Shown in pieces: positions 32,736-40,118 of a stretch of DNA of 64,000 nt. The notes beneath the pieces are model-generated. The model had not been told where the DNA came from. It searched no databases and worked only from the letters and a program-made list of their open reading frames with translations. Position 1 is the stretch's first letter, and every line of letters begins with the position of its first letter. The DNA is from JBBRRP01 sp038246305 (GTDB lineage Bacteria > Myxococcota_A > Polyangia > Polyangiales > Polyangiaceae): contig JBBRRP010000004.1 in the NCBI GenBank assembly GCA_038246305.1, positions 1 through 64,000 of the forward strand. The letters run 5' to 3'. The translations under genes and the position numbers were made by a program.

Positions 32736-34724
32736 TCAGTTAGCGGCGACCCACCAAGGGAAGAGATCGGTGATTGGACGCATCTTGGCAAAGGTGACAT
32801 TTTGTACGTCTTTGTGCGTACACACCACGAGCTTGTCCACCATGAAAAATGTGTAAGGCTGCTCGTCATAGATTAAACGATGAATTCGACGCAGCATCGT
32901 CTGGCGTTCCTTAGGTTCAAAGGTTTCCCGCAGGCGCTCCATGAGCGAATCTGCTTCCTTATTTCGGAAACCTACAACATTGGAACCCTTCGGAACGTCC
33001 GCCTGTGATGAATGCCAGATTTGGTAAGGATCCGTTTCCCAGGCAAGCCCCCAGCCTCCGGTATAGGCCTCGAAATTCTTTTCCTCCATTCGCTTCTGCA
33101 TGAGGCTCCACTCTGGAGCCGTGACGTTCAGCTTGATGCCAATTTTCAGCAGATCCTCTTTGAAGATACTTGCCAATCCCTTGTATTCAGGCCGATTGCC
33201 GTAGATGAGCAGCGTGAACTCAAACGGCGTCTTCTTGCCGTCGATCACCTTATCGAGGAGGCCGTCTTTGTCGGAATCAACCCAGCCAGCTTCGGATAAG
33301 AGTCGGCTGGCGCGTCCAAGATCATAGTCCAGCGGGTCAACAGTCGGATCGAGGTAACCCGTGGATGGCAAGAAGGGGCCCATTGCGATGTCCCCGAGGC
33401 CCGCAAACACTTTGGCGATGATCTGCTTGCGGTTAAGAGCTAACGTCATCGCCGTTCTCACTTTAGCGTCACGAAACAAGGGATGATTCATGTTCCATCC
33501 GATGTATCGAAACCCACCCGCACCGACGACATTGCACTTAATGGTACCGTCAAGAAAGGGGCTATTCTTGGGCCAAGTGTCCTTCGGTTTATCCAGGTAC
33601 TGTAGAACCTCCTCACGGTACTGACCGGGACTCAGGCCGCGGCTCGGAACCATCTGTAGCTCCCCGGCCTTCATCTTCAGAACGGTGGTGGTTGGATCGG
33701 TGTAGATCGGGTACACAATGCGCTTAATCGCTGGCTTTTCGCCAAAGAAGTCGTCATTGCGGTCGAGCACCATGCGGACGCCGGGAACGTATTCGGAAAG
33801 GCGGTAGGGGCCCGTCCCCACGTAACCTTTGCCGTTGTACCAATGCTGATTGAAGCGAAGACCCATCGTCTCCTTGGGAAACGCCTTGCCCTGTTCGTCA
33901 TTTGCAAACAGAAACTTGGGGAGTGGCACCATTGCAAGTGTGGCCTCAAGTCCCAGGTACACCTTCTTTTTCCAACGAATTTGGACCGTGTAGGGATCGA
34001 GCGCCTTCCAGCTCTCGAGTTCTTGATAGTAATTCTTGGTTGAACCGTTCTCGACTTGCGGATTCATTAAGATGTCGAAGGCAAAGATCAAATCGTCCGC
34101 GGTAAATTCGTGCGGCTTGTTGAGCCACGCGTACTTGGGAGTCTTGACGTCGACGGCTGCTGGCACGTGCCACATGACGCCGTGCCGAAGATAGATGGTG
34201 TACTCCTTATAATCGTCTGTGATCTCAACTCGGCAGGCGAGGTCGCCGTACCAGGTATTGGGGTTCGTCCATTTGTTGCGGGAAGCTAGACCTAGGTCCG
34301 TGTAGTTGACGATGTCCTCCCCAATGTCAGTACCGTTCTCCAGGAACGCGTTAAAGCCCTTCGGATCGCCCGTCGACCAACCTTTGGTAAGAATTCCTTC
34401 GGTATTCGCCCCTTCAGGCGGCCAATGCGTGTCTCGAGGCCCGAGAAAATCCTTCAGCTCTGGGTGCCGAATCGTCTGGATCTCGCAGCCAGATTGGTGT
34501 CCCGCCGTGGTTTTGGGATCCGCGGCTGAAGAGACTCCCCCCTTCATCCTCCCAAGCTCCCCGACCATGCGCTCCGAGGATTCACCGATGGCGCGGATCT
34601 GTTGCTCTTGAGTGGAAACGCGTTTTTCGATGGCGTTCAGCTGGATGACGCCGAGGGTGAGGAGTGCGACTGCAAGCGCCGTAAGAATGGTTTGAAGCGC
34701 GCGAGCGGAGCCTGGTTGTTTCAT
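32736..34724 (-). CDS. Peptide-binding protein with N-terminal membrane anchor and coiled coil (system 2)
   Basis: This 662-residue family 5 solute-binding protein is the first gene of the ten-gene run. Instead of a lipoprotein signal it has a hydrophobic helix (about residues 9-29) followed by a coiled coil (about 30-60, AIEKRVSTQEQQIRAIGESS), which suggests it is tethered to the inner membrane and perhaps oligomeric. The binding domain includes YTIYLRHGVMWH, TADDLIFAFDILMNPQ, and PLFRDAKVRTAMTLALNRKQI. The start is the ATG at 34724. Its promoter must lie in the 302 bases shared with the divergent DUF4143 gene. Confidence 0.91.
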   Translation of the reverse strand: MKQPGSARALQTILTALAVALLTLGVIQLNAIEKRVSTQEQQIRAIGESSERMVGELGRMKGGVSSAADPKTTAGHQSGCEIQTIRHPELKDFLGPRDTHWPPEGANTEGILTKGWSTGDPKGFNAFLENGTDIGEDIVNYTDLGLASRNKWTNPNTWYGDLACRVEITDDYKEYTIYLRHGVMWHVPAAVDVKTPKYAWLNKPHEFTADDLIFAFDILMNPQVENGSTKNYYQELESWKALDPYTVQIRWKKKVYLGLEATLAMVPLPKFLFANDEQGKAFPKETMGLRFNQHWYNGKGYVGTGPYRLSEYVPGVRMVLDRNDDFFGEKPAIKRIVYPIYTDPTTTVLKMKAGELQMVPSRGLSPGQYREEVLQYLDKPKDTWPKNSPFLDGTIKCNVVGAGGFRYIGWNMNHPLFRDAKVRTAMTLALNRKQIIAKVFAGLGDIAMGPFLPSTGYLDPTVDPLDYDLGRASRLLSEAGWVDSDKDGLLDKVIDGKKTPFEFTLLIYGNRPEYKGLASIFKEDLLKIGIKLNVTAPEWSLMQKRMEEKNFEAYTGGWGLAWETDPYQIWHSSQADVPKGSNVVGFRNKEADSLMERLRETFEPKERQTMLRRIHRLIYDEQPYTFFMVDKLVVCTHKDVQNVTFAKMRPITDLFPWWVAAN

Positions 34725-35026
34725 TGCGAGCCTTGTGGGGAGGGCTCCCGCGGAAGAGCGTGCGGGGAAGGCCAGGTGGGGGTGATGGGCGCGCGGATAT
34801 TACACCAAATCACTTAAACCCCATCACATCTGACGCGGGCTGTCTCGGCCGGAGGAGCTGCGATGGTGCCAACTGGAGGTCGAGAAAGCTCGGGAGGCGT
34901 GAAGTTGGTAACTATGCGATAATTATTAATTTTTACGCATAAGGTTACGATCAGACGACCCATAACCTTGCGATTAGACGACCCATAACCTTGCGATCAG
35001 ACGACACGTAGGGTTACGATTGGACG
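34725..35026. other. Divergent intergenic region upstream of opp genes and DUF4143 gene
   Basis: The opp-proximal half is GC-rich with no clear feature. From about 34910 the sequence turns AT-rich: TGCGATAAT at 34915-34923 is a good extended -10 box reading toward the DUF4143 gene. An inverted ATGCG/CGCAT pair (34914-34918 and 34936-34940) brackets the AT-rich stretch. The four 23-bp repeats begin directly after it, so on this reading the repeats lie in the transcribed leader. Confidence 0.4.
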
Positions 35027-35029
35027 ATG
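34938..35029 (+). repeat. Four tandem 23-bp repeats ending on a start codon
   Basis: Four head-to-tail units of exactly 23 bases occupy 34938-34960, 34961-34983, 34984-35006 and 35007-35029. The right part is nearly constant (CGAT-AGACGA). The left part is AAGGTTA-like in units 1 and 4 but TAACCTT in units 2 and 3, that is, its reverse complement, so inverted pairs form between units. The last three bases of unit 4 are the ATG of the DUF4143 ATPase. No spacers separate the units, so this is not a CRISPR array. Confidence 0.85.
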
Positions 35030-36268
35030 CCAGCGGCCGCTTTCTACCCCCGCTACGCTGAGCCACGCCTGAAGGAAGCGTTGCTCGATTCGCCGGTGGT
35101 ACTCATCCACGGTCCCCGTCAGTGCGGCAAGACCACGCTCGCCCGGCGGGTCGGCGAGCAGATGGCGTACAGCTACGTCACCTTTGACGACGACGTGGCG
35201 AGAGAAGCTGCAGAGGCTGATCCTGTAGGTTTCGTATCCGATCTGTCCGATCGCGCGATCTTGGATGAAGTGCAGCGCGTACCGCGGCTGTTCACGGCTC
35301 TCAAGACAGCGATCGATCGCCAGCGCGAGCCCGGGCGCTTCATTCTCACGGGCTCTGCGAATGTTTTGCTCGTACCGAGGCTTGCAGATTCCTTGGCAGG
35401 TCGCATGCAAATCCTGCGACTGCATCCACTGGCCCAGTGTGAACTAGCAGCGAGCCCCCCCAGGTTTCTCGACAGCTTGTTTGTGGGCGGTTTTAGGACG
35501 CACCAAGTCGAGCGCCTTGGCCGAGAGCTCTATGAGCGGATCGTGGCGGGGGGTTATCCTGCAGCGCTCGACAGGCCCAAAGGGCGGCGCCGGGCAGCCT
35601 GGTACCGGGATTATCTGGAAGCATTGGTTCAGCGTGATGTACGGGATCTGGCGCGCATCAGCTCGCTCGACAGGCTTCCCCGCCTCTTAGCGCTGGTTGC
35701 CGCCCAGACGGCTCGACTCTTGAACGTGACCGAACTCGCTTCGCCGCTTCAGCTAAGCCGCCCAACGCTTCGAGATTATGTCACTTTGCTGGAGCGGGTG
35801 TTCGTCATCGAGACCGTGCCGCCCTGGCACAGCAATCGACTGGGCAGGCTCATTAAAACGCCAAAGATCCACGTCACAGACACTGGGCTCGCCTGCGCGG
35901 AGCTTGGCGTGGAAGCGGAAGCGCTGGCCAGCGATCGTCCACTGCTCGGACAACTACTTGAGACCTTCGTGTTCCAGGAATTGAAGCGACAGGCAAGTTG
36001 GCATGACGAGCAGCTAACGTTTTCCCACTACCGTGATAAGGACGGCGCCGAAGTGGATGTCGTCATTGAAAAGGGAGCACGCGAGCTTTCAGGCGTGGAA
36101 GTGAAAGCGTCCGCCACTGTGACGGCAGCAGACTTCCGTGGTCTTCGCAAACTCAGGGAAGCGGTCGGTTCGCGGTTTGTCCGTGGGGTCGTGCTCTATG
36201 ATGGTGAAACGAGCGCGAGCTTTGGGGATCGTTTGCATGCTGTGCCCCTTCGGACACTCTGGGAGTAA
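35027..36268 (+). CDS. AAA ATPase with DUF4143 and nuclease-like C-terminus (copy 1)
   Basis: The product is a 413-residue member of the widespread AAA_14/DUF4143 family (COG1373 type), whose function is unknown. Walker A is GPRQCGKT (29-36) and Walker B is ILDEVQ (near 78-83). A winged-helix-like segment with LASPLQLSRPTLRDYVTLLE follows. The C-terminus resembles a PD-(D/E)XK nuclease core: E342-V-D344, then E358-V-K360. The ATG fits the family N-terminus (YPRYAEPRLKEAL), so this start is secure, and it is the last codon of the 23-bp repeat array. It shows no operon with neighbours: opp genes diverge and the PARP-zinc-finger gene converges. Copy 2 is at 60.8 kb. Confidence 0.9.
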   Translation: MPAAAFYPRYAEPRLKEALLDSPVVLIHGPRQCGKTTLARRVGEQMAYSYVTFDDDVAREAAEADPVGFVSDLSDRAILDEVQRVPRLFTALKTAIDRQREPGRFILTGSANVLLVPRLADSLAGRMQILRLHPLAQCELAASPPRFLDSLFVGGFRTHQVERLGRELYERIVAGGYPAALDRPKGRRRAAWYRDYLEALVQRDVRDLARISSLDRLPRLLALVAAQTARLLNVTELASPLQLSRPTLRDYVTLLERVFVIETVPPWHSNRLGRLIKTPKIHVTDTGLACAELGVEAEALASDRPLLGQLLETFVFQELKRQASWHDEQLTFSHYRDKDGAEVDVVIEKGARELSGVEVKASATVTAADFRGLRKLREAVGSRFVRGVVLYDGETSASFGDRLHAVPLRTLWE

Positions 36269-36318
36269 GGGGCGGGGGGCAGACTGATCCTGGAGCTAGG
36301 GCCGACAGGAGGAGTGGG

Positions 36319-36885
36319 CTACGTGCCAACGGGAGTGAGGAGGCGTTCGATTTCTTGCCATTCGGTCGGGCCGAGATCAGGAGTGAAGCGCGTGAGGCGT
36401 GCGAGGATATCGGCGACGGGCGGGTGCCTGTCGGGTGTTTCCTCCGCTGAGGTGAAGTAGAGCGACGCGCACGTTAAATGGATGAACCCAATGGGTTGGA
36501 AGCGAGACTCCTCAAGCAGCTGGAGGGCAATTCGCCAGCTACCTTTTTCCATGAGCTCCTTGCAGTGACGGCAGTGAGCGCGTCCGCTGGGCGCGCGTTC
36601 TAGGCGCGAAATGCGGGATAAACGCGGAAAGCTGACACCGGCTTGGGCGAGTCCTTCGAGGACTGGCTTATCTGGAAGCTCGCCAGCAAAGCCAGCTGTT
36701 GTTGCCAAGAATTTTTCTGGTCGCATGCAGGCCGCGCACGCAGGGTGGAACCAGAGCCGCGATTCCCCGTCGCCATACGCGTTCGGTACGGCCTCCCCAA
36801 AACGGAGCGCACCCTTCTCAATTGCGAGTCCACAGCCACGGCATTTTGCGCGCCCGCTCGGGGCTGCTTCGATCACGTCCGACAC
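36319..36885 (-). CDS. Protein with two tandem PARP-type zinc fingers
   Basis: The 188-residue protein contains two copies of a zf-PARP-like module. The first has SGRAKCRGCGLAIEKG with ligands C15 and C18, then WFHPACAA with H47 and C50, and RPEKF after it. The second has SGRAHCRHCKELMEKG with C105 and C108, then H136 and C139. In eukaryotic PARP1 and DNA ligase III such fingers bind DNA breaks. No ADP-ribosyl transferase or ligase domain is attached. GTG start with GGAGG about 10 bases upstream. It lies 15 bases after the kinase gene on the same strand, so the two are likely co-expressed. Binding to nicked DNA is an inference. Confidence 0.8.
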   Translation of the reverse strand: MSDVIEAAPSGRAKCRGCGLAIEKGALRFGEAVPNAYGDGESRLWFHPACAACMRPEKFLATTAGFAGELPDKPVLEGLAQAGVSFPRLSRISRLERAPSGRAHCRHCKELMEKGSWRIALQLLEESRFQPIGFIHLTCASLYFTSAEETPDRHPPVADILARLTRFTPDLGPTEWQEIERLLTPVGT

Positions 36886-36900
36886 TATCTTGCCTCCGAG

Positions 36901-38640
36901 TTAAGCGGCTACTTCGGCTTCTGCTTCGAGCTCGCGGAATAGCGGGCCAAGCTCGGGCAGTGAGCGGAGTGGTTCGCAAAAACGCGAGGCCAGTGCGAGC
37001 AGCTCGTCTTCCAGGGCGCCTGCTGTCCGGCCGAGGCTTTCCAGCTGAGTTTGATAGGAATTCTGGTCGCTCTCGATACTCTCTTCTTGGCTGGCCATGG
37101 CCTGGCGCAACTGGAGGATTTGGAACTCCAGATCTTCAACCTCGCTCTTACTGGCGGCGCAGGCGGCTTCGGATTCACAGAAAGCCTCTTTAGTTTGGCT
37201 CCAACTTTCCATCAAGTCTGCACTCGCGCGGTAGGCGGCAGCGAGCTCAGCGTAAGGTTCTAGAAACCCAGAGCGCCCTTCCCAGAACATGATTTGTTGG
37301 TGTGCCGTGCGGAATGAAAGGCGCGCTTCATCGATCGCTGCACTGCGCAGCTTGCTTGCGGCGAGGGCATCTTTGAGCTTGTCGCGGGCGCTGCTGGCAT
37401 CGAGGCCGAGCGCATGCACGGCGTGCCCGATGCGTTGCCGCATTTCGCGGCCGCTGGCGTCCACGTTTTCAAGCTTGCGTTCGTGGGCCATGGCTTCTTC
37501 GCGCTGGCTGGCGATGCGGAGAACCAAGGACTCTATGTTGTGCAAGAGCTGAGCCTGCACGTGGGGTGTTGTTGCTCCGTACGCTCGCTGGAGCATCTGG
37601 CCAAATAGCTCCACGCGTTTACCCCACAGATCGATCGCAACGGGTGGCAGGCTCTTGGATGGAGGGCGCGTGCTCTCAGGAGCCTCCGAGAGATCCCGCG
37701 GTACGGGCGCTCCGAGCGCTTCGGCTATGGCGACCAAGTCTTTGTAAAGCCGATGCGCATCAACTGGGCGATCCTTGGGATCCTTCGCCATCAGCTCCAG
37801 GATCAGCTTGTCGAGAGCTTCGGGGAGGCTGGGCTCAAGGCTCCGCACGCTCGGTGCTGGCTCACTTAAATGTTTGATGAAAAGAACCGGGATTTGCTGC
37901 GATTCGAACGGTAAGCGTCCGCTCAACATTTCAAATAAGATAATCCCAACCGCGTACAGGTCAGCACTTGGGCCCGCATCGATCGACGTGATGCGCTCGG
38001 GCGCCATGTATTGAGGTGTGCCAAAAACTTCCCCAGCACCGGTCAAGCGTGCGTCTTGCATCGAACGTGCGATGCCGAAATCGAGGAGTTTCACCACTTC
38101 GCTGTTGAGCCCGATATCCTGCGCCAAAAAAATGTTCTCGGGCTTGAGATCGCGGTGAATCACTTGAAGGTCGTGGGCGCGTGCCAGGGCGCGTGCGATC
38201 TGGATCCCAATGGCTAACGCGCGCGGCACCGCAACTTTTCCACGCTCAAGCAATTCCGCGAGCGTTTCCCCTTCGAGCAGCTCCATCACGAGGTAGACGC
38301 AGCCGTCGTCTGTTTCGCCTTGGTCGAAGATCTCTATGATGTTCGGATGGGCGAGCTTCTGAGCGGCCTTTGCTTCACGCCGAAAGCGCTCACGCATCAC
38401 CTCGTTCTTGGCGAACGACTCGTTGAGGATCTTGATCGTGCAGAGCCTATCCACCAGCCGATGCCTGGCCGTGTAGACGGTGGCCATACCGCCCTGGCCC
38501 AGCACGCTTTCGATCTGATACCGCCCCGCCAACACGGTTCCGATACGCTCATCTTGGATGGGGTCAAGCGTGGCGCCATCCACGAAGCACGTGCCACGAT
38601 CATCTGGATACTTCAGCTTGCAGAGCGGGCAGGCCTTCAT
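36901..38640 (-). CDS. Ser/Thr protein kinase with N-terminal zinc ribbon and C-terminal coiled coil
   Basis: The 579-residue Hanks-type kinase starts with a short cysteine motif (CPLC at 4-7, C18, then VDG-TL) that often precedes kinase domains in myxobacteria. The kinase domain (about 38-310) is intact: glycine loop LGQGGMATVY, K70, HRDLKPEN (162-169), LLDFGIA and APE. No membrane helix is visible, so it is probably cytoplasmic. Residues about 350-579 form a long coiled coil with little resemblance to known sensor domains. The PARP-zinc-finger gene follows after 15 bases and could encode a substrate or partner; that is inference from position. Confidence 0.92.
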   Translation of the reverse strand: MKACPLCKLKYPDDRGTCFVDGATLDPIQDERIGTVLAGRYQIESVLGQGGMATVYTARHRLVDRLCTIKILNESFAKNEVMRERFRREAKAAQKLAHPNIIEIFDQGETDDGCVYLVMELLEGETLAELLERGKVAVPRALAIGIQIARALARAHDLQVIHRDLKPENIFLAQDIGLNSEVVKLLDFGIARSMQDARLTGAGEVFGTPQYMAPERITSIDAGPSADLYAVGIILFEMLSGRLPFESQQIPVLFIKHLSEPAPSVRSLEPSLPEALDKLILELMAKDPKDRPVDAHRLYKDLVAIAEALGAPVPRDLSEAPESTRPPSKSLPPVAIDLWGKRVELFGQMLQRAYGATTPHVQAQLLHNIESLVLRIASQREEAMAHERKLENVDASGREMRQRIGHAVHALGLDASSARDKLKDALAASKLRSAAIDEARLSFRTAHQQIMFWEGRSGFLEPYAELAAAYRASADLMESWSQTKEAFCESEAACAASKSEVEDLEFQILQLRQAMASQEESIESDQNSYQTQLESLGRTAGALEDELLALASRFCEPLRSLPELGPLFRELEAEAEVAA

Positions 38641-38757
38641 ACTTTTTCCCTAAGCTTGGATGTTCTCGCGGCGGAGATAAAGTTTCCAGCCTAAAGCTGA
38701 GTGCCAGAGGTGGAGCCGGTTTTCCATGGTCAAATCTTGTGCTAGTTGCCTTCGGGC

Positions 38758-39603
38758 ATGGCCTCCAAGGACAAGAAGCCCGCGTTCGGCGCTCCGCGGG
38801 TTGAGGTCCACGCACCTCCCCGGTCCGAAGACCGTGTGCAGCTGGGCCGCTTGGCCATGATTGTTGGCGTGGGCTTTCTCGTGGGAGTTGGTTGGCCGCG
38901 CTTGGCTGGAATTCGCTTGGCCCCCGAGCCGCCGGTCGAACCGAGCGACGATAAGAAGACGGTCGAGCCCAAGGTTGCAGAGCCCGCGCCCGAGCCGCCG
39001 GCGGCCCCGCCAGTTGAGAAGCTGACACTGGGGGAAGCGCAGATCACCGCCTGTAGCGACACGAGTGGCAAGGTGCAGAAGGTGTGCGACTCGGTTCCGT
39101 TTCAAGATGTGGTTAACCCGAGGCTTAAGACTCTGAGCGGATGTGAAGCAGCGGAGGGTGCCATGGGCACGCTTTCGCTTGGTTTTGAATTCGATTTCGG
39201 AAAAAATAGCGTCGAGCGTGTGATTTTGGGGAAGAGCACAACGTTGCCGTTGCCCACGGCGAAGGCGCTCGTGGGGTGCGTCGAGCGCGAGTTCGAAACG
39301 GCCACGCTCACTCAGCTCAAGCATCAGTATGCGAAGTACTCTGCATTTTTTCTGGTTGAATTTGCGCCGCCGGAACCGAAAAGGGGGCAAGAGGATAAAA
39401 TTCTGGAAGCGAATGGTCGCGCGACCGTCAGTTGGGCGTTAGCACTGATTCGCGAATCGCCTAAGAACGACGGAGTTGTGAAGGCTCGCGTTCAGAATGG
39501 GACGCGTGTGGTCGTCACGGGTCGAAAAGCGGACTGGTATCGGGTGAAATACGATGGCCAGGGGAATGAGGGTTGGGTGTTCAAGGCGGCCATCGGACTC
39601 TGA
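38758..39603 (+). CDS. Membrane-anchored protein with C-terminal SH3 domain
   Basis: The 281-residue product has a polar N-terminus, one transmembrane helix (about residues 31-48, LAMIVGVGFLVGVGW), a Pro/Glu-rich linker, a central domain of unknown type with four conserved-looking cysteines (CSDTSGKVQKVC and further C), and a C-terminal bacterial SH3-like domain (about 220-281) with VKARVQNGTRVVVTGRKADWYRV and GWVFKAAIGL. Such SH3 domains often bind peptidoglycan. I start it at the ATG at 38758; a TTG 12 bases earlier is the alternative. It is divergent from the kinase gene. Confidence 0.8.
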   Translation: MASKDKKPAFGAPRVEVHAPPRSEDRVQLGRLAMIVGVGFLVGVGWPRLAGIRLAPEPPVEPSDDKKTVEPKVAEPAPEPPAAPPVEKLTLGEAQITACSDTSGKVQKVCDSVPFQDVVNPRLKTLSGCEAAEGAMGTLSLGFEFDFGKNSVERVILGKSTTLPLPTAKALVGCVEREFETATLTQLKHQYAKYSAFFLVEFAPPEPKRGQEDKILEANGRATVSWALALIRESPKNDGVVKARVQNGTRVVVTGRKADWYRVKYDGQGNEGWVFKAAIGL

Positions 39604-39669
39604 TTCTGTGCGGTAATTGGGGGGGGAATTGGCAGAGCGGCGGACGGGCGTGCTAAGGATTGGAGGCGC

Positions 39670-40071
39670 ATGAGCGATTCCGACAAGAAAGACGATAAGC
39701 CCTTGGCGGTCGCGCCACCACCTCCCAAGCCAGACATCGCGCTCGTGCACGGGGTCACCAGTGACGGTGGCTATCGCATCCTGCGTCGACGCGGTGATAG
39801 CTTGGAGCTTGGCTCAGTTCACCCGTTGGTGGAAGGCAAGCCGCTCCAGGGTGAAGTAGTGGCGCTTCGTCCGCGCCAGGAATTTCCGCTTTTGTGTGAT
39901 GTTGAAACCCTCTTCAAGGGGCCGGCCCCGAGCCAGGCGGATGTCGCTAGCCCCGTGGCAGCCGCTGAGTCTCGCCACAAGAAAGGGCCGGCACAGGTTT
40001 CAAACGATAGCTACCGTGAGAATTGGGACATGATTTGGAGCCGCCGCAAGAAGGACGAAGCGGCTAACTGA
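39670..40071 (+). CDS. Small conserved-looking protein of unknown function
   Basis: This 133-residue cytoplasmic protein begins with a Lys/Asp- and Pro-rich tail, then a compact domain (about 25-85, with GGYRILRRRGDSLELGSVHPL and a beta-rich pattern), then a disordered linker and a C-terminal motif NDSYRENWDMIWSRRK. I do not recognise the family with certainty. A purine-rich GGAGG lies about 5 bases before the ATG. It is 66 bases after the SH3 gene on the same strand and converges with the DUF4340 gene. Confidence 0.65.
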   Translation: MSDSDKKDDKPLAVAPPPPKPDIALVHGVTSDGGYRILRRRGDSLELGSVHPLVEGKPLQGEVVALRPRQEFPLLCDVETLFKGPAPSQADVASPVAAAESRHKKGPAQVSNDSYRENWDMIWSRRKKDEAAN

Positions 40072-40118
40072 GGGTGGAGTGTCTGAGTAGTTAACTTGAA
40101 CTTATCTCTAGTTGAGCG

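Noticed and set aside
34938..35029. Possible CRISPR-like array
   Set aside because: The units are directly adjacent with no unique spacers, and there are only four. No cas gene is present.
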